Shown here: positions 49,206-61,000 of the stretch, piece after piece
How the letters are laid out: every line of letters starts with the position of its first letter
How positions within the stretch are numbered: position 1 is the stretch's first letter
Assembly: GCA_020086605.1 (NCBI GenBank)
Contig: JACBWW010000020.1
Location: 16,584,776 to 16,648,775 of the forward strand
DNA: 64,000 nucleotides
From: Lanius collurio
Lineage: Eukaryota > Chordata > Aves > Passeriformes > Laniidae
Direction: 5' to 3'
Program-made: the position numbers and the translations under genes
Notes under the pieces: generated by a model
Told to the model about the DNA's origin: nothing
Databases searched by the model: none
The model's input: the letters and a program-made list of their open reading frames with translations, nothing else

Positions 49206-52200
49206 TGAATGGACACAAGACATCCCACAGGAGCAATAAAGGATTGTAGCATGTAGACTCCATCATGGAGTTTGAAAGCCCAACTGGACCCATCCTAACT
49301 GCCCTGATCACCAGGACCCAGTGAAGTGCTGCTTGGGTGTCTGCCTTGCACTGGTTTGCTAGGAGTTTCAGGCAAGAGGCAAATGTCTCTAAGTAAGACA
49401 GCTAATGGATTTAGTTACCCAACAATTGTGCAGTGGTTTTTAGAGAGACCAGACTGTTGTTTTACGTGTTGAAAAAAGTAACTAAAACCTATCCTGTCAT
49501 AATCATTGTTTAGATGTCTGGAATCTTTCCCCATAAGCTTAAATTGGTGGGTACTACTCATATGTTCAATAGCAGTTCACCTAGCATTTAATTTTGTCAG
49601 CTATATTTGAGTTTGATGTAATTCTTCAGTTGCTACTGCTTCTTTTAGATTGATGGATTTAATTTACAGGCAGCGTCAACAGCTTCACTCAAAGGCAAGG
49701 AATTAATCCTTTGCTTAAACAAAGAAGAAATAGTAAATATTAACCAACTGCTTTCAGTCTTGAAGTCAAATGCCCTGCATAAGAACTGAGTAGTAGCCTG
49801 TATAATTAACCTTAATTTGAAACTTTGCCAGCTTTATCCTTAACAGAGAAAGTTAAATACAAATTCTTAAAGCTATTCTTGGCAGTGAAAAATTAAGTCA
49901 TCCTGCCAGACAGCTACATCATATGATAAACTACATTACCCTCCCTACTCCCATCTCCCTGCTGTGACTAGACCATTAATGATAGCCACCTAATTCTACC
50001 AAAGGGGATTTAGTTGTCAGCAAACAATCCTGGTCAAGGCCAAAGCCCTGAAAAACAAATGTAAAACTAGTTTATCTAGTTTTCTTTCTGTCTGTCCCAC
50101 AAACCTCTATCTCCAGGCAGAAAAAGCTTGCCTGACTAGAAAGTAAGAACCCAGGCTTTTGTCCTACCACAATAAAGCCTAGATATTAACACTTCGATGC
50201 TTCTTCTAGTCTATCACAGTTGTTTTTCCTATCTGTTCTATTGGGGCAAGGGAGAACTACAAATGTTTAGAGCTGAAGCCTGTTATCATAAATCTGCAGG
50301 TAATAGTATATCAGTAATAATATATTAATCCTTTAAATTTTCAAGCGGTTTTACAGTTGGCTTGAATTTACCCATCTTCACAGTCGACTTCCATCTCCCT
50401 GCTCAGCACAACCGAGAGTCTGCCCCTGTTTATTCCACTTCTCCCTGTTTCCATGCAAAGGAGCTCTTCAGTATTTTTTGTGGTTTTTTTTTCTATTTAC
50501 AGTTGAATTTACCTGCATCTGTATTGTGTCAGAGCTGCCAGCATGCTTTGCTCTTGTGAGGCATTCAAAGCACTCGCATCACCCTGGATATTTCAGTGGC
50601 AGCTGCTGACTCTTGCCCTGTCTGTTATGAGTTGTTATCAGTTGCTGAGTTCCTTCAGTAAACACAGTAGAAGGTATCAGTTGGTCCCTCAGCTTGCTGG
50701 GGTCGCTTTAGCAGTGGCCCAGGGGGAAGTAAAGTGTTTGTTTCCCAAATGGCCTGCTGGTTGGTGCTTGACTGGTGTGCACCAGGGACAGTTACAGCCT
50801 GACAGAAGGATTTAAGAGAAGCTGAGCCTCTTCTGGGTCTGAATTCAGTAAGGATCAGGGGCTCCTGGTAGCAAGCTATTGCTGATGAGACCATATATGC
50901 AAGAATCCATATACACTTCTTACTTCCTTATGGACCTAAATCTGATTTTTTCAGGCTCACACAAAGTTATTTCAGACTGTGATGTGGGTCATTGTGCAGC
51001 CATTGTAAGGTTTCCCTCAACAACAGATATTCAGGTACATATTTGGTCACAAACTTCTCTGCTGAGGTCTTAACTGAGACTTACTGATTTTCTTCTGACA
51101 AAGAATTCTCTGAAATAAAAGAATTATCTGAAATTAGAAACCAGAAATACTTCCAACAATAGTGTATCCCTATTGTTAGAAAATCTGAATGTCTGAGATG
51201 GTTTTTCATGATTAAAAACATATATATGAATTGTCCCAGTCACAATCAGTGGTTGAATTGCTAAGAGAAATGTCTACAGAGCAGTTTGCTAAGTAAGATG
51301 CAACCTTCAAGTAGCATGGGATTTTAAAATTTTGTTGAATTTCTAATCACTTGTATATCTTCTGAATTTTCTGCACAAATTTGCGCTGTGTCCAGTAGAA
51401 GCTTTTGTCTGGGTTGCTGGAGGAGTCTATTACAATCTGTGGAACAGAAATATTAAGGCATTTTTTCCAATATAAGTTGTAAATTGTGGTAACTTATTTC
51501 TGGGTTGAGTAGCAGAATATGTGGTGCCAATCTTCCTTTTTATTGATGTGAACAATTGAGACCTTGGGCTGAATTCTAGGTAATTTGAATCAAATAATTG
51601 ATTATTAAAATGAACCTTTTCAAATGAAAGAAGGCTGTGCAACAAAAACAAGCTCGGAGTCTGTACTCTGTTCAAACTGCCACCAGATGACAGTGTTCCA
51701 TCAGATTTTAAAGCTGTGACTTCAGCCTTAGTTGCCACTCAGAGGCTGTTCTGCTGCACAGTATTCCTTGCTATGCTGTCAGTCATTTTGTAACAGACAT
51801 CTTAGTTAAGATTCCATTAAAATTTCCCCTGCAGCCTCCTTTGGTCGTACATTGGTTTATTTTAAAAGAATTATCAACCTAAGAATATTTTAAGAATAAG
51901 CTTGAACAAAACTTATTGTCTTTAAGCTCTGCAGATCTGGAAAAACCCCGACTTTTTCTGCCCTATAAAATCTCAGGTTCGAAAGGCTAGGACTCCATGG
52001 TAAGCATAATGCATCCCATGTAAAACGTTTCACAAGTTTAGGGTCTTAATGCTGCATTTCTAAGCCTGAGGTGAAGAACCTAGATGATTTCATTAAACAT
52101 GCATTACTTTGTGTTGCTGTTTTATCCAGAGATTCAATATAATCAATATAAGTAATAACTGCTCAAGTACTTACAGCTCTGGCAGTGCTGTTGGTATCAG

Positions 52201-54908
52201 TCCTGAGAGCAGGCTGGCTGAGAGATGACTGTCACAGGAAGAAAGAAGGGTGCCTCTGGATGCTGTTTGAAGTTGCTGGGAAACCTAGCAGGAGATACCC
52301 AGATAAGTTGTGGATGCAAGTGCTGATCTTGACCTACAGAAAGAGAGATTTCAGCCTCCTGAAAGGCTTAGCACAAATATTTATACACACACTAGTGTTA
52401 CTTGAAATCATCAGTTTACAAACAGGATATTTGTACCAAGTTGGGAAAGCGTGTAGATGCTGTTGGTTTTGTTTTTGTGCAGGAGCATAGATTAGACTAG
52501 AATTATTGTGTGCCATTCATGGGCTTGTGGTCAATGAGGTATTAAAGGTGGTACATGAAAGCACTGCCATGATTTGAATGCTTCAGTCATAATTAACCAT
52601 TACAGAGATGCAGATTCGAGAGCACTATTAAAATATTTGCATTAATTGCATTTGTAATCTTATATACAGGAATGAAAACATGACTGTAAAATAGCTCATT
52701 AGTCTTAACTATGCAATGATCTTTCCTGACAAATGTTAACCTATAACATATGTCAATCAATTTGATTAAATCAGTCTATCATTTGATTGATCATGCTCTC
52801 CCCAATCCAAAATGTCTGTTGATTTCTTCAAAAAATAGGTCAGTGTCTTAGATGACCTCTAGAATCTTCTTTCATCTTTATTTTAATTGCCACTATGGCA
52901 CTTTATTCATTAGCAAACAAGTATGAACTAAAATATTAACAGCAAGAATTAGTGAAAACCCAAGATGTTAGAAACTAAAGTTAACCATAAACATATGAAT
53001 ATTTGTACTAACCTGACAATGAAACACCATTGCTATTATTTTTGCACTCAGTAGAGCATGCATGCTCTTATTCTTCTGACCTCCAGCCTAAAATAACTCA
53101 CTGAAGACCTACAGTAAGCCCATTATGAAATGGGTAAAAATCCTGAATCATAAATTGTCACACAATCTTTAGCAATGTTAAGTGCTGCTTACCTTTCCTT
53201 TCTAAATTGGTAGATTACCGGCTTTAATTATTTTATGCCCCTCCATACTAGCCTGTCAGCTGATGTCTGCTGTAATTTGTTGAGACAGGCTTGATACGCC
53301 TGGGTAACTATAGAATGACATACTCAATTCCCTTGGTGTCTTCCTTCCTTCTTAGAGATCTAATTTACAGAAGGCTCCTGTTTCAGCTGAAAAGCAGTGG
53401 ATATTTTTGAACCTTTTCCAGAAATTCACGTAGCTTAAAGTCAATCATAAATGATCCTAAAAAGACTAACATAAAGGCTCTGTATAAAGCATATTTTTAT
53501 TAACCGAGCCCTTCACCCCTTAGGGTACAAACCATGTAATGATGCCTGCAATATCAATTCACAGTGTCAAGGAAAAGTAGTTGGAAGAGCACTCAGGCAT
53601 ACATTTATTTATAATCCTATCTTTAACAACCACCCAACTAAAAATAATACAGTCCAGTAAATGACTTGTGAGCATTAGAGGAAATGGATGACTTTTCCAG
53701 TGAAAGTAAGCTGTCCAGTGAAGGCATTTCTACTTTTCTCTAAGCATTTTCCTCCTTTATTTTACCTACAGCAAATTCTCCAATGACAAACTTACTTACA
53801 GATGGTTGAAACTCTCCAGGGGTAAACCAGCCTGAAGCACTAAAGACAAACTCTCTGAGAATAGATGGCTAAAAAATATCAGAAGGTCTACAAGGAACAC
53901 TTTGTCTCAGCTGACCAGAGCTGTCTAGCTACAGCTCAGCTTTCTGTGCACATGGTAACAATGGACATGGTCTCTTGTTACCCATTTCCTTGGTTTTAAA
54001 CCACTGCCAGAAAAAGACTTAGCAGGCATATCAGCAGCCATCTGCAACCTTCCCTTCTAGACTTTCTCCCTCATAGGCTTTCATATGCTGTAGGAAATTG
54101 TCAATATGCAATTGTTATAATTAATTGTTTGACTGGTTTAGTTCCCTACACCTGTCCTGGCTGCTGCTTTTGGATACTATGTTTTTTTGTAACCTAATCT
54201 TGCAGTCCTTTTTACCCTCTTTAAGTCCTTTTTCCCCTCAAAAACCTGACATCAAGTTGGTTCTCATGGTTACAAACAGATTTAATTTGGTACAAGGAAA
54301 GGCTGATCCACAGCATCTGTATCTGTCTCCAGAAACTTCACTAACAAAAGTTAAGGAACAGTTCTGGACATAAACCATTTAATTTTAAATGAGAAAAGTG
54401 AAAAAAAAATCTTATTTTTGTGTGAGAAAGGCAAAGGAAACACAGATTTCTGTTGTCATAACAAATGACCTGGACTCCTGCCTTTCTCTACTTTGAGCCA
54501 CCCCCACCATTTGCTGAGATGGAAAGGGCAGCTTTCTCCGACTCTCCCAGAGACTTACCAGCTTGATGAGAACTGACCTCTGGCAGCAGGAGAGCTTACA
54601 GTTAAAGGGCTGCAATATTTTGTATTGGAATTGCCAAAATGAACTCTCCAGGCAGACAAAAGACAGTCAACAGCACTAATGCATGTCTGAGTGTGAATAA
54701 ATAAAACATCTTCCTTGCTTGCCTGTCTGCTTTTCTTCATGGTCAGTGTTTATGCCATCCCTTAGATGATGGATCTTAAATATCCTTTGCTACGCTTGAA
54801 GTAATTTTGGTAGGTGTGTGTCCCTCTAGGCATAACAAACTCTTGAGTTTCCTGTTTATCTATAGTTCTCACCATTTAGAAATCAGGACTGAAATTAAAC
54901 CTTTGTAG
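49206..54908. other. intergenic, no gene recognised; possible conserved non-coding blocks
   Basis: AT-rich DNA. Stretches at about 49,600-50,020 and 52,560-53,300 have many homeodomain-like words (TAATTA, TGATTGAT, ATTAAT) and little repeat character. They would be the first places to test for conservation. An inverted repeat tcaatcaa/ttgattga lies at 52753-52760 and 52783-52790. Confidence 0.45.
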
Positions 54909-55065
54909 GACGACCAGTGACTGCTATCCTGCTGCTGCATGAAGTCAGTCCCCTGGAACAGAGCCAGCCAATATTTTTGGCAGTATTCCTGAAACAGCAA
55001 GAGGACTTGCTGACCCTGACATCTGGTGCACCTTATGAAATCCAAGCAATTAATCGTGATCCAAG
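54909..55065 (+). other. isolated exon-like open block of unknown origin
   Basis: A 157-base block lies between a candidate acceptor (aattaaacctttgtag) and a candidate donor (CCAAG|gtagaa). The frame is open exactly across it: upstream in-frame stop TAA at 54896-54898, downstream TAG at 55067-55069. It reads RPVTAILLLHEVSPLEQ and then, after four residues, LAVFLKQQEDLLTLTSGAPY and EIQAINRDP. The composition is more protein-like than that of other ORFs here. I do not recognise the protein and see no partner exons nearby. It could be an exon of an unannotated or decayed gene, part of a lncRNA, a retroelement remnant, or chance. Confidence 0.25.
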
Positions 55066-55069
55066 GTAG

Positions 55070-58000
55070 AATCTCTCTAGACTGGCTAAGAGGGTCTGTT
55101 TAGCAGAAACCTTGTGGTATTCATTAAGACCCTTCCAGATAATTTCCAACAGGTAATTCTCCTGGTCTTGAACAGAATTAGGTAATATGTTATCCAGAGC
55201 CCATTCTAACATTCATCTCTGGTTTTTTGGAAGGTAAACCAGTGATTATTTACCAGGGGAAATGACTGACTGAAAACAAGACTGAGAACAGAAAACAATC
55301 TTTGTGCTGTTGTCTGAGATGCCTTCAAGCTTAAAAATGTTGTGCAACAACGTGGATCTTAATAGCACTTTTCTAATGGAAAATGAGTCTTGCCCCTTAT
55401 TGTGAGTCACATGGGGTATATGGTCACTGTAACTGTCACCAGTTGGCTGGGAATGGGCCATAGACATCTTTTCAACACAGCTGTTTCTTAAAATTTTGTG
55501 GTAGCAGGTTTTGTTCTAGATGGTGAGCAAAAAAGAGCAAATTGTATTTACTTGAGTGTGAATCTGCTTCCCTGCTCTAGTGGAGGAAGGGAACAAGCTG
55601 CTCAGGTAGAGGTATAATGCTCCAACAAACCACTTATTTTGAACAGACATGGCATGTACATACATTGCCTAGAAATAAACAGGAGCCCACAGGGGAAATT
55701 TAGCTCCAGGACAAGCAGATAACAACCCAGGTGAGGGTAAAGGAGTTTATCTTATTTACACTAAAACTGGATATACTGTCCCAGACCCACTGCAAATGGT
55801 GTCATGTTGCAAGATATTGTCAACAATTATAAATATATTTATAATATTATTTTAATTGCCTTACATTGGCACTGAGGTCAAATTTTGTTGATTATTTGGC
55901 CAGTGTTTACAAGAATTTCTGAAAAGTTGTAATTGGTTGAGTTTATACCTGCCCACATAATATTTTTGACTCCTAACCCCCAGATGGCCTTAACACCATC
56001 CAGAGATGGTGTAAATATGATCTTTTAAATAATATCTGGGTCCTTAAAAGTAGGATCAAAACTAAGTGGAATTGATTATTGCACAGTTTGTGCTTCAACT
56101 AACTGTCAATATCCAACAAATAAGCAAAACTTGCTCTGGTCAGGTTTGGAGACCTTGCAGTGCAGGTGCTTGCTTAACCCAATTGCTGCACTGGGAATCA
56201 TGAAATGTCAGTAAATGTGTGCAAAACCAACTCATCATGCAAAGAAAATTCCCAGTTTGTAATAAAGCATGGATTTTCCAGCATCTGAGGTTAAATTGTT
56301 CTCAGAAGGATACTAAAGAAAAAAAAAATGTTCTTGGAAAAACTGTTTAAATTTCCTGTCCATTTCAAATAGGTGTCATTTCACAGTCCCAGAATTAATG
56401 GAAGGCATATTTCTTGGCACTGTTGTTTTTGCAGTAAGGTGCTCTTTAAACTTTCTTTTTCTTGCAGAGAGTGAGCTGATACTTTAGGGAAGGGCCATGC
56501 ATAAAACCTGAACACATTTAGATCCTATTCAGGCAAATGAGCTAAGGGTACCCAACACTTGAACGATTCCTGTGCCCTCGGATAGATAGTTTAGAACAAA
56601 ACAGTGTCCTTTTTCATCCATGTTCTCTTTGTCTAGATGAAAATGCTTAAAGTTTCTTACCTATTACCACTTCCAGGCCATGCTGTTCATTTGTTGATCC
56701 ATTTGCAAGTGACTTGGTTAGATATAATGTTAGTACAGACATAGAAGACCAGAGCAACAGCCAGTAAAGTTTTTAAAATGGGGAGAAGGTGGCTCCCATC
56801 TTTCTGTTTGTATGTAAGGTACTTCAGTCACACCTTGGGGCATAAATTACTTGTTGCTAAGAACAGGGACAGTCATGCTGACTGGAGAAGGGCCCGTGAA
56901 GATGTTCAAGCCCAAGTGATAACTGTAATTCTCATTGAAAGGAACTGGAGGGGCTGCAGGTTTGACAGTAAACACTTTTTTATTTTGAAGAAAAGTATTG
57001 CGGCTCTGATTTCGAAAATGTCATTTTAAAACCAAGGACTTCAGGTGAGTGACTCCTGCCTTGTGCTGTTGCAAGGCACAGCAGAATCAGGCCTTGTATG
57101 AAAAATAAAAGAGGATGTTCCCTTTAGTATAACTGCGGGACTCATTACATGTTCAGTACTTATGTGGTGTTGCAGACCTTCATGCAATATGGACAATAAG
57201 TCTTTGTCAAGGTGACAGGTCTCTTTCGGACAGGAGATTTCTTCTCCTTCCTTCTATGAAGTACTGTATGTTCTCTATTTAATGTGCATAACTGTCTCAA
57301 TTCTTAAGCTTTGTAATTCCCTATGCACCATCTGTATGTCTTGTTGGAGGATGGGATGCTGATGAAAACTCTCCTGTGCTTGTCTGCCAAAATGGTACCT
57401 TTAAATCATCACCTCTTTAGAAAGAAGAGGTGCTCTGTCCTGTTGCAAGCCTCACATCAGCATTGCTCCTCTGAAAAATCTTTCTGCTACTGTAGGTGGT
57501 CTGTTGGGCACTCCACACTTGCATATAGGCAGAAGGTTCTTCCAGATGATAAAAGAATTTCGATGCAAATGGGATATTTTTTAGGGGGAAAATAACCTTA
57601 ATATGCATTTGTCATGTATTTATGTGTTAAGACCAAGAAAAAAATTAAACAATGTTGATTATGTGCAAAACTAGCAGCCAGCATCAGAAATGGCAGAAAT
57701 TAGGGAGATCATTTAAAAGACAAGACTTTTTTTCTACATCTCATCTTGTAAATATTTTTTGTTAACAATTCTCTTGACTAGAGAGGGATTCCTTATGAGA
57801 CCCAGAATCTATTTTTAATTATGCCTAAAACCACTTAGTTTTGAGTAGTAACTGCTGAGTAATAGGGGAACAGATTGCTTCTCTGTTTTGTTTTGTAAGG
57901 GAAGCTCAATGGTTTGAAGCTGGTAGAAAAGGGCAGGAAGAAAGGAATGGGAACTAGAAAGGCAGAGGTATGTGCCTGCCAAGGTCATTGAGAAGAATAG

Positions 58001-61000
58001 GACAGAGGCACAGTGAGACACAAGTATATGTAAAGCTGGGTTATAGTTTTGCCTTGGGAATTCAAAGTCACCATTTATCTTACTACTTGGCAGTCATGTG
58101 CATAATGAGGGCCATCTTTCTGGGAATGTTCAGTCTCACAGTCACTTTTGCCTTTCAATCTTTCTTTGTCCATAGCGGGGTTTTTTCCATGATAGGATTA
58201 ATAACTTTTTCTGTTGTTTCTGTTGAAGAGCTATGGCTTGAATCTAATTGTTTTTTAATCCATAGAATTTAAGGTATTTTGCAGAGCAGGTTGATACTGA
58301 GGCAGAAGCACAAGCAGCTGCTAGCGCCGTGTGGGACCAGAGAAAGGAAATGCACAGGAGGAATACAGGTGGCTCACCCTCCTGGCATGTTACAAGCAGA
58401 TGAGTGATATTCAGGGAAGAATAGTGCTCATGCATGAAGAAGCTAGAGTAAAATACATCTACATTACCATTTTAGCCTCAGAGTAAGCAAACTGCATCCC
58501 TCTGGGGAGAAGGAGTGAAAAAGGGTACACGAGGGGAACACTTGTGCTACAGTCCCTGGCAGCTGTCCTGTCCATGCAGCTGGACTGCTAGACCTTCTCT
58601 GAGGTGGTCCCCCATGAACTGGGGATTGCATGGATGTCATATCCTTGGGACCAGCTATTTTGCTTTAGAGGTCTATTTCTGTAGTGTAGCTTTACTTACT
58701 CATGTATACAAAGTCCCAGTGAAGTCACTGGGCTCAAATCATGTGTGGAATACAGAATGTTAAATCTTAAAGATGAGAAACTTCTTTGTGGTCATTTTCA
58801 CATTCCCCATGCAGCTTCTGTTGATACAGTGTATTAATCCAAGAACTTCTCGTGGGCTGCATTTCAATAGTTCCTTTTTTAAAATGTCTGTGCATTTTAA
58901 AATGAGCTTTGGGGACCCAAGGAATAATTACCATTTTAAGGTGCTTGGTTACTGCCTTAAGATGTGCTTTCAGGAGAAAGAAAAATCCACTCAGCTTCTT
59001 TGCAACATTTGCACATTATTTGAAAGACTTAGAACTCGAATGCAGCCAGTTCTGTGAAGTATTTGTGTCTTTCTCTAACAATCCAACCACAGCTGAGGAA
59101 AAGTTCTCCAGAGCAACAGCACAGCTTTTTAAGTGAGGTGCTTAGAGAAACTAGCTGCAGCATCTCTTAAAGATGGGGAGAGAAGCCCACAAGCCATGCT
59201 AGAGCTTGCATGTGGAAATCATTCACAAGGCCTGTAGAATGAGCCCTAGCATCTTCTGAATTTGATGCTTTTCCTCATGGGTCTTCAGTATGTGTTACAG
59301 CAATTGTGTTCTTCAGGAGAGGACATTGGGGCTCTCTAGGGTTTTCCTACACAATTTGCTTTTATGAAGGCTTTGTCCTGTCAAAAATTCCTAGGAGGAA
59401 GTAAATTAATTCCTAACTTTCCATTAAGAAGAAAAAATTCCACAGTTACTTGCCACTAGATGTCAGAAAAACTACATGGTTCAGCTGGAGTAGAAGATTG
59501 AACTCAGGGGTTTTGTTAGCTGTGTAAGCACTTGCATAACACTTTGGATGGGTCCCAAGGAAAACAATTAGACATTTGAGTTTATTTTTGTTTGCATGAA
59601 ATAGTAAATATGCCAGTGGGTCAGACTCTCCTCTCATTGCCCCCTGAGAAAACTGGAAATAAACATTTTGTCAGGAGTTATACCACCCTGGAAAATGGAG
59701 CCGCTTTTAGTCTTGTCAGCAAAACCTTTTCATCTAGAGTGCTGTGGTTTTCTATTCTCTGTATAAAGCTGGTCTCTGAGTTTTAGGCAACTCCAGCAGA
59801 AATGTGATGGAAGGTGAGTGGGTTAGTCCTGATTCAGCAGAAATAAAAGCTGTTGTGGTTGGGATGCTTGTGCATGTGGAGTAAACATCAAATAAGATAT
59901 TTCTCTATGTAGCAATAGACTTAATTCTTAGTTCCTTAGGATAAAATTGATGCAAATTGAAAGTATTTATTATGAAGCATAATGCCTGAAGCCTCCTACA
60001 GAACTGTGATGCAGTATATGCAGATTCACATAAAACTGTGTCCCTAACTCCATGAATCAGTACAGCCTTAAGAAGACAGTTTGCCCTTTATGGCTACTGT
60101 TCTGCTGCTTTACTGATGCAGCTGCAAAGTTTGATTTGTACTGCTGGCTGCAATTCAATATATAAATGAGTGGTCAAAATTATATTTGTGAGTTGTCTGT
60201 AATATGAACAGACAGGTCATTGTTTTGCACATAAATCCATATGTATCTAAATGCTTTATAGGCTAAAATCCACTTTGGAAACAGTACAGGAGTTCGCATA
60301 CAGTGAATTGATCTTATATTCTAATGTGTGCATTTCCCTCTGGGAGAAAAACATGTTCCAGATGAAAAAAGAACATATCTTGTCAAACATGAACATTTGA
60401 GAAACAGCTCCATATTTCTAAGCTTTTGTTGTTTACTAGATGTACACTGGGTTCAGTGTTCGAGAATCAGACTGTAACCTTTGAAGGAACATTGCCAGAA
60501 AAACTAGAGGGACATTAGGCCAAAAAGAAAGAGTCTGAGATATCCAATTTACTCACTGTTGATTTTTTATCTAAATGAAAAAATAGGGTAGCCATTGCTG
60601 GGGCAAAGTGTGAAGGCAGAGGACGCTGTCTTGCATCTCCCCCAATGCAGCTGCCAACCAGCAGGAGAGATGTGCATCTCAGATGCCTTTTCAAGGACCT
60701 TTCTTTTCCCCAGGAGCCTGAAAACAGCAATTTACTGGCTGTAGTTTAGCACAGGAGAATAAATATCACCTCAAAAGCATAGCCTGGAACCAAGGATCCT
60801 CACTGGGTCTGAATTTCAGGTAACCACACAAAATCTGAACTGCATTGAAATCTACTTGGAGTTAATTCCCCAGGAGGCTTCTCCTTGGGCTTTATTGTCA
60901 TCAGTGCTGAGCTGAGGTCAAGGCTCAGCCAACCTTAGGATAGTCTCACAGTTATTTCCTCCCTGAAAACTCTGTGTGTGAGGCACGATGTGGTATTTAC

